Source: Streptomyces sp. NBC_00344 (GTDB lineage: Bacteria; Actinomycetota; Actinomycetes; Streptomycetales; Streptomycetaceae). From it: a DNA stretch of 64,000 nt. Below the pieces are notes generated by a model. It ran no database searches, was not told the DNA's origin, and saw nothing but the letters and a program-made list of their open reading frames with translations. Every line of letters begins with the position of its first letter. Position 1 is the stretch's first letter. The stretch lies in assembly GCF_036088315.1 (NCBI RefSeq), contig NZ_CP107996.1, positions 2,748,501 through 2,812,500 of the forward strand, given 5' to 3'. Positions 42,247 to 50,339 of the stretch are shown one piece after another. The translations under genes were made by a program, and so were the position numbers.

Positions 42247-43608
42247 ATGCGACGTAAAGCGATTGCGTTGATCCCTCTGCTGGCCACCGCCATGGGCCTG
42301 CCGCTGGTCGCGGGCTGCGGCGGTGAGGCGAACGCCGGCGACGGCACGGTGACCGTCACCGTCGGGTACCAGTCCAAGACCATCAACACCGTGACCGCGG
42401 GGACCCTGCTGCGTTCCCTCGGCTCCTTCGAGAAGGAGCTGGCGGCACTGGGCGCACGCGACGGCATCAGGTACAAGGTGAAGTGGCAGGACTATGCGAC
42501 GGGCGCGCCGATCACCGCCCAGATGACGGCGGGGAAGATCGACATCGGGTCGATGGGCGACTTCCCGCTGCTGATCAACGCGGCTCGCGGCACCCAGCTG
42601 CGCCGGCCGACCCGGCTGGTCTCGGTCACCGGCTACAACCTGCGCGGCGGCCTCAACACCATCGTCACCGAGCCCGGCTCCACGCTCACCTCGCTGGCGG
42701 ACCTGCGCGGCAAGAAGGTCTCCACCAGCATCGGTTCCGCTGCTGACGGCACGCTCGTGAGGGCGCTCCAGCGGGAGGGCATCGACTCCGAGAAGGACAT
42801 CCACAAGCTCAATCAGCAGCCGGCCGTCGGGGCGTCCGCGCTCCAGTCGGGCAGCGTGGACGCGCTCTCGCAGTTCGTCGCCTGGCCGGGCCAGCTGGCG
42901 TTCCAGCACAAGGCGACCGCGCTGTACGACGGGGCTGCGCTCAATCTGCCGACCTTCCACGGGGTGACCGCCCGCGAGGACTTCGCGAAGAAGCGCCCCG
43001 CCGTACTGAAGGCCTTTCTGCGCGCCCAGATCACCGCGACCGGCTATCTGCACGAACACCCCGTGCAGGCGGCGGAGAAGGTCGCGTCAGCGACCGGCCT
43101 GCCCGCCGAAGCGGTCTATCTCTACAACGGCGCGAACGGCATCGCGTCCTTCGATCCGACACTCAAGCCGCGGCTGGTCTCCGCGCTGAAGAAGGACGTC
43201 TCGATCCTGAAGGCCGAGAAACTGGTCGGTGACGTGGACGTCGACGGATTCGTCGACGACCGCTATGTGAAGGCGGCGTACGGCGCCGGATACGCCAAGC
43301 AGCTCGCCGTCACCGCCCCGGCTCCGCGGAGCGAGGTGTGGCTCAAGGGCGCCGACAGGACCAGGGCCTTCACGTCCCCGGCCCGGGCGCTCCACTACGC
43401 GGCGGGGCAGGGCGGCCGGGTCCGCGCCGTCTATGTCCCCGACGCGACCACCGGCACTCTCTGGTACGCCGACCACGCGGTGTGGGTGCGGGACGGCGCC
43501 GGGCTGAAGCCGTTCGTCACGGCGGCCACCGCACGGGCCTACGTCACGGCCCATCCGGGCGCCCGGCAGATCTCCTACGCAACCGCCCGGGCGAAGGCCA
43601 CGTCATGA
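42247..43608 (+). CDS. ABC substrate-binding lipoprotein with C-terminal NosL-like domain
   Basis: A 453-residue lipoprotein. The signal MRRKAIALIPLL...LVAGC ends in a lipobox with Cys. Residues about 35-330 are an SsuA/TauA/NrtA-type binding domain (VGYQSKTINTVTAG, then MTAGKIDIGSMGDFPLLINAA and the KKVSTSIGSAADG hinge). Residues about 350-440 look like a NosL-type fold: RTRAFTSPARALHYAAGQ, VRAVYVPDATTGTLWYADHAVWV and PFVTAATARAYVTAHPGARQI. The CxxCGM copper motif of NosL is missing. This extra domain is unusual for the family (about 330 residues normally). It shares a four-base stop/start overlap with the permease. Confidence 0.85.
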   Translation: MRRKAIALIPLLATAMGLPLVAGCGGEANAGDGTVTVTVGYQSKTINTVTAGTLLRSLGSFEKELAALGARDGIRYKVKWQDYATGAPITAQMTAGKIDIGSMGDFPLLINAARGTQLRRPTRLVSVTGYNLRGGLNTIVTEPGSTLTSLADLRGKKVSTSIGSAADGTLVRALQREGIDSEKDIHKLNQQPAVGASALQSGSVDALSQFVAWPGQLAFQHKATALYDGAALNLPTFHGVTAREDFAKKRPAVLKAFLRAQITATGYLHEHPVQAAEKVASATGLPAEAVYLYNGANGIASFDPTLKPRLVSALKKDVSILKAEKLVGDVDVDGFVDDRYVKAAYGAGYAKQLAVTAPAPRSEVWLKGADRTRAFTSPARALHYAAGQGGRVRAVYVPDATTGTLWYADHAVWVRDGAGLKPFVTAATARAYVTAHPGARQISYATARAKATS

Positions 43609-44540
43609 GGCACCATGCGCTGCGCGCCCTGTCACTGCTGGTGGCGCTGGGGGTGTGGCAGCTGCTGACCGGACTGCACATCAATCTGTGGCTGCGCTTC
43701 GAGCAGTTCCCGACCGTGGTGGACGTCGCGAGGGAGTTCGGGCACCGGCTGTCCAGCGGCACCTACTGGACGGATCTCACGGACAGCCTCACCCGGATCG
43801 TCATCGGCTTCGCCCTCGCGGCGGTCGCGGGTGTCGCGGTCGGGACTGCGGTCGCCCGCTCCCGTACCGCCGCCGACCTGCTCGGACCGGTACTCGAAGT
43901 GCTGCGCCCCATTCCCGCCATCGCCCTGGTTCCGGTGGCCATCCTGCTCTTCCCGAGCAACGAGCAGGGCATCGTCTTCATCACCTTCACCGCGGCGTTC
44001 TTCCCCGTCATGGTCTCCACCCGCCATGCGGTACGCGCCCTGACACCCGTCTGGGAGGAAGCCGTCCTGACCATGGGCGGCGGCCGCGGCCGGGTGCTGG
44101 TCTCCGTGGTGCTGCCCGGGGCGCTCCCCGGCATCTTCAGCGGACTCTCCGTCGGGATCGGCGTCTCATGGATCTGTGTGATCTCGGCGGAAATGATCTC
44201 CGGTGAGTACGGGGTCGGCTACCGGACCTGGCAGGACTACACCGTGGTCGACTACCCCGGTGTCTTCGTCGGCATGGCGAGCATCGGCCTGCTGGGCTGG
44301 CTGACATCGACCGCGGTCGAACAGCTGGGCCGGCGGCTGACCCGGTGGCTGCCGCGGACGGAGTCCGTGGCAGCGGCGCCGGCTGCGCGCACCGTACGGG
44401 CGACGGGTCCGGCGGCTCCGCCCCCGGGACCCCGGGACGGCGAACCGGCCGGGGAGACCACGGCCGGAAGGACCGCGGCCGGCCGACAGGTACCGCGCAC
44501 CGGCCGGGACACCCGCACCCTCGTCGACAAGGAGGCGTGA
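43605..44540 (+). CDS. ABC importer permease (SsuC/TauC/NrtB type)
   Basis: A 311-residue permease with six predicted helices. It contains the cytoplasmic EAA loop WEEAVLTMGGGRGRVLVSVVLPGALPGIFSGLSVGIGVSW, typical of the sulfonate/nitrate/taurine family (BPD_transp_1), of which only short parts are quoted here as evidence (EEAVLTMGGG and VVLPGALPGI). The last 70 residues are a hydrophilic Pro/Ala/Arg-rich tail absent from usual SsuC proteins. The ATG overlaps the binding-protein stop (ATGA) and the ATPase gene starts 3 bp after its stop. Confidence 0.92.
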   Translation: MRHHALRALSLLVALGVWQLLTGLHINLWLRFEQFPTVVDVAREFGHRLSSGTYWTDLTDSLTRIVIGFALAAVAGVAVGTAVARSRTAADLLGPVLEVLRPIPAIALVPVAILLFPSNEQGIVFITFTAAFFPVMVSTRHAVRALTPVWEEAVLTMGGGRGRVLVSVVLPGALPGIFSGLSVGIGVSWICVISAEMISGEYGVGYRTWQDYTVVDYPGVFVGMASIGLLGWLTSTAVEQLGRRLTRWLPRTESVAAAPAARTVRATGPAAPPPGPRDGEPAGETTAGRTAAGRQVPRTGRDTRTLVDKEA

Positions 44541-44543
44541 CCC

Positions 44544-45314
44544 ATGACCACCTCACCGGAAACCGTCCTCTCCCCCGCCGGGGCCGCACCTCGCGGCGCG
44601 CGTCTGGCCCTGGACGCCGTGGCCCTGGGGCGTCCAGGGGCCCTCGTCATCGACAGCGTCACCCTCGACATCCGGCCGGGCGAGATCCTGACAGTCGTGG
44701 GCCCGTCCGGCTGCGGCAAATCCACCCTGCTGCGCACCCTCGCCGGGCTGCTCCCCCCGCTCGGCGGGGATGTCACCCAGGACGGCCGTCCGGTCACCGG
44801 GACATCGGCCGACCGCGCCCTGGTCTTCCAGGAGGACGCGCTGCTGCCCTGGCGCTCCCTGCGCGCCAACGTCGAACTGCCGCTCGCCATCCGGGGACTG
44901 AAGCGCCCGGAACGCCGCGAGCGAGCCGGCCGGTGGCTGGAACGGGTCGGGCTCTGCGACCGCGCCGCGTACCTGCCGCACCGGGTGTCCGGCGGCCAGC
45001 GCCAACGTGTCCAGCTCGCCCGTGCGCTGGCCGGAGAGCCGCGCGCCGTGCTCATGGACGAACCGTTCGGCGCGCTCGACGCGCAGACCAGGGCCGGCAT
45101 GCAGCAGCTGCTGGTCGATGTGCTCGGCGGCACCGGGGCGACCGTCGTCTTCGTCACCCACGACGTGGACGAGGCCGTCTTCCTCGGTGACCGGATCGCT
45201 CTCCTGGGCGCCGGCCGCGTACTCGACGTGCCGGCCCCACGCGACCGCGGCGCGCATGACGCGAGCGCCACCCTTGCCCTGCGCCGCACCGTTCTCGACT
45301 CCCTCGGCACCTGA
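44544..45314 (+). CDS. ABC importer ATP-binding protein (SsuB/TauB type)
   Basis: A 256-residue nucleotide-binding subunit. Walker A VVGPSGCGKSTLLRTL, the Q-loop in VFQEDALLPWRSL, the signature VSGGQRQRVQLARAL, Walker B AVLMDEPFGALD and the switch VTHDVDEAVFLGDRI are complete. The QED-LLPWRS Q-loop is characteristic of the nitrate/sulfonate/taurine subfamily. It pairs with the preceding permease and binding protein. The flavoprotein gene begins 74 bp downstream. Confidence 0.94.
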   Translation: MTTSPETVLSPAGAAPRGARLALDAVALGRPGALVIDSVTLDIRPGEILTVVGPSGCGKSTLLRTLAGLLPPLGGDVTQDGRPVTGTSADRALVFQEDALLPWRSLRANVELPLAIRGLKRPERRERAGRWLERVGLCDRAAYLPHRVSGGQRQRVQLARALAGEPRAVLMDEPFGALDAQTRAGMQQLLVDVLGGTGATVVFVTHDVDEAVFLGDRIALLGAGRVLDVPAPRDRGAHDASATLALRRTVLDSLGT

Positions 45315-45388
45315 CCCGCCACCTGATCCGCCGGCTGACCGGGGCATCCGGCCCGGCGATGGATCCGGCACCTGAGAGGCACCTCACC

Positions 45389-48106
45389 ATGCAGATCCCC
45401 GCACTCGCCGACGCCGAGGAGCTGTCCTGCGACGTACTCGTCATCGGCGGCGGCACGGCCGGCACCATGGCCGCGCTCACCGCGGCCGAACAGGGAGCCC
45501 GGGTACTGCTCCTGGAGAAGGCGCACGTACGCCACTCGGGCGCACTGGCCATGGGCATGGACGGTGTCAACAACGCCGTGATCCCCGGCCGGGCCGAGCC
45601 CGACGACTACGTCGCCGAGATCACCCGTGCCAACGACGGCATCGTCGACCAGTCCACCGTCCGGCAGACGGCCACGCGCGGCTTCGCGATGGTGCAGCGC
45701 CTGGAGTCCTACGGTGTGAAATTCGAGAAGGACGAGCACGGCGAGTACGCCGTGCGCCAGGTGCACCGCTCGGGTTCCTACGTGCTGCCCATGCCGGAGG
45801 GCAAGGACGTCAAAAAGGTCCTGTACCGGCAGCTGCGGCGGCGGGAGATGCGTGAACGGATCCGGATCGAGAACCGGATCATGCCGGTGCGGGTACTGAC
45901 CGGGGACGACGGCCGGGCCATCGGCGCCGCGGCCTTCAACACGCGTACCGGGCAGTTCGTTCCGGTACGGGCCGGAGCCGTCATCCTGGCCACCGGGCCC
46001 TGCGGCCGCCTCGGACTGCCCGCCTCCGGCTACCTCTACGGGACGTACGAGAACCCCACCAACGCGGGCGACGGCTATGCCATGGCGTACCACGCGGGCG
46101 CCGAGCTCACCGGCATCGAGTGCTTCCAGATCAATCCGCTGATCAAGGACTACAACGGCCCGGCCTGCGCGTATGTCGCCAACCCCTTCGGCGGCTACCA
46201 GGTCAACCGGCACGGCGAGCGGTTCGTGGACTCCGACTACTGGTCGGGGCAGATGATGTCCGAGTTCGCCGCGGAGGTGGCGAGCGACCGCGGCCCGGTC
46301 TACCTCAAGCTCAGCCATCTGCCCGAGGAGTCCGTGTCCGCCCTGGAATCGATCCTGCACTCCACCGAACGTCCCACCCGCGGCACCTTCCATGCCAACC
46401 GCGGCCACGACTACCGCACCCACGACATCGAGATGCACATCTCGGAGATCGGCCTCTGCGGCGGCCATTCGGCCTCCGGGGTACGGGTCGACGCGCACGC
46501 CAGGACCACCGTTCCCGGTCTCTACGCCGCTGGGGACCTGGCCTGCGTTCCGCACAACTACATGATCGGCGCCTTCGTCTTCGGCGATCTGGCGGGCGCG
46601 GACGCCGCCCGGCACCGGGTGTACGAGGGTGAACTTCCGCAGGACCAGCTGCGTGCGGCACACGATTTGATCTACCGGCCGCTGCGCACCCCGGACGGGC
46701 CTCCGCAGCCCCAGGTGGAGTACAAACTGCGCCGCTTCGTGAACGACTACGTCGCCCCGCCCAAGTCCGGTGCCCGGCTCTCGCTCGCCGTCGAGACCTT
46801 CGAGCGGATGCGGTCGGACATCGCGGAGATGGGCGCCCGGACACCGCACGAACTGATGCGGTGCGCCGAGGTCACCTTCATCCGGGACTGCGCGGAGATG
46901 GCGGCCCGTTCGTCACTGGCCCGTACGGAGTCCCGCTGGGGGCTCTACCACGAGCGTACGGACCATCCGGAGCGCGACGACGAGGAGTGGCTGCACCACC
47001 TCGACCTGCGCAAGTCGGCCACCGGGGCGATGGAGTTCACCGCACGACCGGTCGAGCCCTATCTGGTGCCGGTCGATGAGTACGCCCCGGCCGGCGGCGC
47101 GGTCCGGTTCATCGGCGAGGTCCATCCGCTGCCCGTCGCCACAGCCGGAACCCGCGAGCCGGCCCCGACGGGTTCCGGGGATCTCGCCCTGCCGGTCTCT
47201 CCGGTACCCGGACCGGGAGCCACCGCCGGCTCGCATTCCCCCCGGATCCTCGAACTGCACGCACTGGCCGATGAGGAGCCCGGACTCGACGATCTGCTGA
47301 CCTATCTGACCGATCCCGATCCGGCGGTCCGGGCAGCCGCCGTGGCCACGGTCACCGAGACCGTCCCGGCCGGCGCCGGGCCCGCGCTCGCCGTCACGCT
47401 CACCGACGAGGACGCGACCGTGCGTGCGGCGGCCGCGGCTTCTCTGCTGGAACTGGTCGAAGTGCTGCCCCCGGACGCCGAGTTGGGCACGTCTCTGATC
47501 TCGGCCACCGGCAGCGACGACCCCCGGGTGCGCGCCACCTCGCTGGATGTCCTGCGCGCCCTGCGGCTGGGTGACACCGCGCTCTTCGCCGCCGCGCTGG
47601 CGGACCCGGTCATCGACGTGCGTATCGAGGCGGTACGGGCGCTGGTCTCGGTGGACGCGGTCGACGTCCTGGCGGGAGCCGCCGGCGACCCGTCCCGCGA
47701 GGTGCGAGTGGGCGTCGCCAAGGGGCTCGGCGCGACCGCCGCGGGACCGCACCGTCTGGAACCGCTGACCCGCGACCCCGACGTGCTGGTCCGCGCCGCC
47801 GCCTTCGCGTCCCTGGCCGCAACGGGCTGCCCGGCCCCGCTGGCCGAAGCCGCCCGCGACGCGCTGAGCGACCCCGCATGGCAGGTACGGGCCGGCGCGG
47901 CCGCCGGCCTGTCCTCGGCCGCCTCGGGGCCGGCGGTGCCTGCACTCGCCAGGGCTCTGCGTGACCACAACGCCGATGTCCGCAAGGCGGCCGTAATCGC
48001 CCTGCTCAGGCACACCACGGACGAGGCGGGGGCGGCGCTGGCCACGGCCGTCGACGACCCGGACGCGGACGTCCGCGCGTACGCGGGCCGTGCCGCCACG
48101 GTCTGA
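45389..48106 (+). CDS. AprA/fumarate-reductase-like flavoprotein fused to C-terminal HEAT repeats
   Basis: A 905-residue protein. Residues 1 to about 590 form an FAD-dependent oxidoreductase of the fumarate reductase/succinate dehydrogenase/AprA superfamily: CDVLVIGGGTAGTMAALTAA (FAD loop), LLLEKAHVRHSGALAMGMDG (close to the AprA segment EKAN-RRSGAVAMG), GAVILATGPCGRLG, and a GLYAAGDLACVPHN end. Residues about 620-905 are eight or so HEAT/PBS-lyase repeats (DPDPAVRAAAVATV, DPAWQVRAGAAAGL, DPDADVRAYAGRAA). The ATG at 45389 has GAGAGG upstream; an in-frame ATG at 45359 would add ten residues. The substrate is unknown. The neighbouring importer suggests an imported sulfur- or nitrogen-containing anion (inference). 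Confidence 0.85.
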   Translation: MQIPALADAEELSCDVLVIGGGTAGTMAALTAAEQGARVLLLEKAHVRHSGALAMGMDGVNNAVIPGRAEPDDYVAEITRANDGIVDQSTVRQTATRGFAMVQRLESYGVKFEKDEHGEYAVRQVHRSGSYVLPMPEGKDVKKVLYRQLRRREMRERIRIENRIMPVRVLTGDDGRAIGAAAFNTRTGQFVPVRAGAVILATGPCGRLGLPASGYLYGTYENPTNAGDGYAMAYHAGAELTGIECFQINPLIKDYNGPACAYVANPFGGYQVNRHGERFVDSDYWSGQMMSEFAAEVASDRGPVYLKLSHLPEESVSALESILHSTERPTRGTFHANRGHDYRTHDIEMHISEIGLCGGHSASGVRVDAHARTTVPGLYAAGDLACVPHNYMIGAFVFGDLAGADAARHRVYEGELPQDQLRAAHDLIYRPLRTPDGPPQPQVEYKLRRFVNDYVAPPKSGARLSLAVETFERMRSDIAEMGARTPHELMRCAEVTFIRDCAEMAARSSLARTESRWGLYHERTDHPERDDEEWLHHLDLRKSATGAMEFTARPVEPYLVPVDEYAPAGGAVRFIGEVHPLPVATAGTREPAPTGSGDLALPVSPVPGPGATAGSHSPRILELHALADEEPGLDDLLTYLTDPDPAVRAAAVATVTETVPAGAGPALAVTLTDEDATVRAAAAASLLELVEVLPPDAELGTSLISATGSDDPRVRATSLDVLRALRLGDTALFAAALADPVIDVRIEAVRALVSVDAVDVLAGAAGDPSREVRVGVAKGLGATAAGPHRLEPLTRDPDVLVRAAAFASLAATGCPAPLAEAARDALSDPAWQVRAGAAAGLSSAASGPAVPALARALRDHNADVRKAAVIALLRHTTDEAGAALATAVDDPDADVRAYAGRAATV

Positions 48107-48178
48107 CGCGGGCTGAGCAGGACGCACACCTCGACAACCTGATGGGCCACCAGCACCTCACCGCCTGCATGACCGCGG

Positions 48179-48532
48179 TCAGGCGGGCTGCCACAGCTCG
48201 ACCCGATTGCCCTCAGGATCGGTAACCCAGCCGAATCGCCCGACACCCTCCATGTCCTGCGTCTCTTCGGCCACGTCCGCTCCTGAGGCGCGCAGTTGCG
48301 CGAGCATCGCATCCAGGTCTCGGACCCGGAAGTTGAGCATGGTCTGCTGGGCACGGGACCCGAAGTAGTCGGACTCGGACTCGAACGTGGCGAACACCGT
48401 CGGCCCGGATCCCTGACGCCACAGACCGTGGTCGTCGGCGTCCAACCCCAGGCGATCGCGATACCACGCGCTCAGGACCGCGGGGTCTGCAGCCCGCATG
48501 AAGTATCCGCCGATTCCGAGCACACGTTCCAT
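48179..48532 (-). CDS. VOC (glyoxalase/bleomycin-resistance) family protein
   Basis: A 117-residue single-domain VOC protein. It has the paired beta-alpha-beta-beta-beta units: GIGGYFMRAADPAVLSAWYRDRLGL, then LNFRVRDLDAMLAQLRASGADV and FGWVTDPEGNRVELWQP, whose final Glu is a metal ligand. The ATG at 48532 fits the fold; the frame extends to 48598 without support. It lies downstream of the nuo operon terminator on the same strand, so it should have its own promoter. Function unknown: the fold includes thiol transferases, dioxygenases and resistance proteins. Confidence 0.87.
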   Translation of the reverse strand: MERVLGIGGYFMRAADPAVLSAWYRDRLGLDADDHGLWRQGSGPTVFATFESESDYFGSRAQQTMLNFRVRDLDAMLAQLRASGADVAEETQDMEGVGRFGWVTDPEGNRVELWQPA

Positions 48533-48605
48533 GCTGTCATCTTGCCAGGACAACAACCGGATGGGGTGGCACCACACCCCGTCTCCATCGTGCCGCACAC
48601 ACAGA

Positions 48606-48643
48606 ACGCCGGGCGGGCTTGAAGGATCCAGCCCGCCCGGCGT
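48606..48643 (-). terminator. Terminator of the main nuo operon
   Basis: ACGCCGGGCGGGCT (48606-48619) pairs perfectly with 48630-48643 around a 10-nt loop, 43 bp after the nuoN1 stop on the minus strand. It ends the 15-kb nuo transcript before the VOC gene. Confidence 0.85.
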
Positions 48644-48686
48644 CCGCCGAAGCCAAGTGCGGCCGGGAGGCGGCCGCCTGCGGTGG

Positions 48687-50339
48687 TTACCGCACGAACA
48701 CGCTCGCCTGGCCGGCCAGATCCAGGAAGTACTGCGGCGCGACGCCGAGCACCAGAGTGACCGCTACGCCCATCCCGATCGTGGTCATGGTCAGCGGCGA
48801 GGGGACGGCGACGGTAGGGCCGTCGGCCTTCGGCTCGCTGAAGAACATCAGCACGATGACCCGAATGTAGAAGAACGCGGCGATGGCTGAAGAGATCACA
48901 CCGACCACGACAAGAGCGCCGGCCCCGCCGTCGGCCGCCGCCTTGAACACCGCGAACTTCCCGCTGAAGCCACTGGTCAGCGGGATACCCGCGAAGGCGA
49001 GCAGAAAGACCGCGAAGACCGCGGCCACCAGCGGTGAACGGCGCCCGAGCCCGGCCCACTTGGACAGGTGGGTCGCCTCGCCGCCGGCGTCCCGCACCAG
49101 CGTGACCACCGCGAACGCGCCGATCGTCACGAAGGAGTACGCGGCCAGATAGAAGAGCACCGAGCTGATGCCGTCCGGGGTGGTCGCGATGACACCGGCC
49201 AGGATGAACCCGGCGTGTGCGATCGAGGAGTAGGCCAGCAGCCGCTTGATGTCGGTCTGGGTGATGGCGACGATCGCACCACCGAGCATCGTGATGATCG
49301 CGACGGCCCACATGACTGGCCGCCAGTCCCAGCGCATCCCGGGCAGTACCACGTACAGGAGCCGCAGCAGGGCGCCGAAAGCGGCCACCTTGGTGGCCGC
49401 CGCCATGAAGCCGGTGACCGGCGTCGGGGCGCCCTGGTAGACATCCGGGGTCCACATGTGGAACGGCACCGCGCCGACCTTGAAGAGCAGTCCCATGAGA
49501 ATCATCGCCCCGCCGATGAGCAGCAGCGCGTCGTTGCCCATGGTGGAGGCGAGTGCCGGGTCGATGTTCTGGACCGTGCCGTCGACGACATCGGCGATCC
49601 GCGCGTAGGAGACCGAACCTGCGTAGCCGTACAGCAGCGCGATCCCGAAGAGCAGGAAGGCCGACGAGAACGCCCCCAGCAGGAAGTACTTCACCGCGGC
49701 CTCCTGCGACATCAGCCGCTTGCGGCGGGCCACCGCACACAGCAGGTAGAGCGGGAGGGAGAAGACCTCCAGCGCCACGAAGAGCGTCAGCAGGTCGTTG
49801 GCCGCCGGGAAGACCAGCATGCCGCCGATCGCGAAGAGGGCCAGCGGGAACACCTCGGTGGTGGTGAAGCCCGCCCTGACCGCGTTCTGTTCGCTCGTGC
49901 TGCCCGGAACGGAAGCGGCCTGCGCGGCGAACGAGTCGACGCGGCTTCCGTGCGCCTCGGGGTCGAGCCTGCGCTCGGCGAAGGTGAAGACCGCCACCAG
50001 CGACGCCAGCAGGATGGTGCCCTGCAGAAACAGCGCGGGTCCGTCGACCGCCACGGCCCCCATCGCCGCGATGTGCGCCTTGGTGGAGCCGTAGCCGCCG
50101 GCCGCGAGAGCGACGACCGCTGCGAAGGACGCGGCGATCGCCACCACCGTCAGGAACACCTGGGCGTAGTAACGGCTCTTGCGCGGCACGAATGCCTCGA
50201 CCAGAACACCCAGCAGCGCGGCGCCCAGGACGATCAGCGTCGGCGAGAGCTGCGCGTACTCGATGTGCGGAGCCGGGATCTTGGCAATGGGGTTGGCCGC
50301 CCCCATTGTCCACAGGCTGTGGACAGCTGTTGCGCTCAC
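48687..50339 (-). CDS. nuoN: NADH-quinone oxidoreductase subunit N, main operon
   Basis: A 550-residue antiporter-like subunit, the last gene of the canonical operon. FHMWTPDVYQGAPTPVTGFM is the intact family motif, with the antiporter-like Glu/Lys residues (FVALEVFSLPLYLL, MAAATKVAAF). The GTG start overlaps the nuoM stop by four bases. The first 15 codons contain a pair of DnaA-box-like sequences (separate entry). The nuoN2 paralogue is 497 residues and diverges in the same motif. Confidence 0.95.
   Translation of the reverse strand: MSATAVHSLWTMGAANPIAKIPAPHIEYAQLSPTLIVLGAALLGVLVEAFVPRKSRYYAQVFLTVVAIAASFAAVVALAAGGYGSTKAHIAAMGAVAVDGPALFLQGTILLASLVAVFTFAERRLDPEAHGSRVDSFAAQAASVPGSTSEQNAVRAGFTTTEVFPLALFAIGGMLVFPAANDLLTLFVALEVFSLPLYLLCAVARRKRLMSQEAAVKYFLLGAFSSAFLLFGIALLYGYAGSVSYARIADVVDGTVQNIDPALASTMGNDALLLIGGAMILMGLLFKVGAVPFHMWTPDVYQGAPTPVTGFMAAATKVAAFGALLRLLYVVLPGMRWDWRPVMWAVAIITMLGGAIVAITQTDIKRLLAYSSIAHAGFILAGVIATTPDGISSVLFYLAAYSFVTIGAFAVVTLVRDAGGEATHLSKWAGLGRRSPLVAAVFAVFLLAFAGIPLTSGFSGKFAVFKAAADGGAGALVVVGVISSAIAAFFYIRVIVLMFFSEPKADGPTVAVPSPLTMTTIGMGVAVTLVLGVAPQYFLDLAGQASVFVR
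50306..50326. promoter_or_regulatory. DnaA-box pair in inverted orientation within nuoN
   Basis: TTGTCCACA (50306-50314) is a perfect match to the Streptomyces DnaA box. After GGC comes TGTGGACAG (50318-50326), an 8 of 9 match in inverted orientation. It lies inside the 5' end of nuoN, so it may be a chance result of the codons for A-V-H-S-L-W-T-M or a real DnaA-binding site. Confidence 0.45.
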
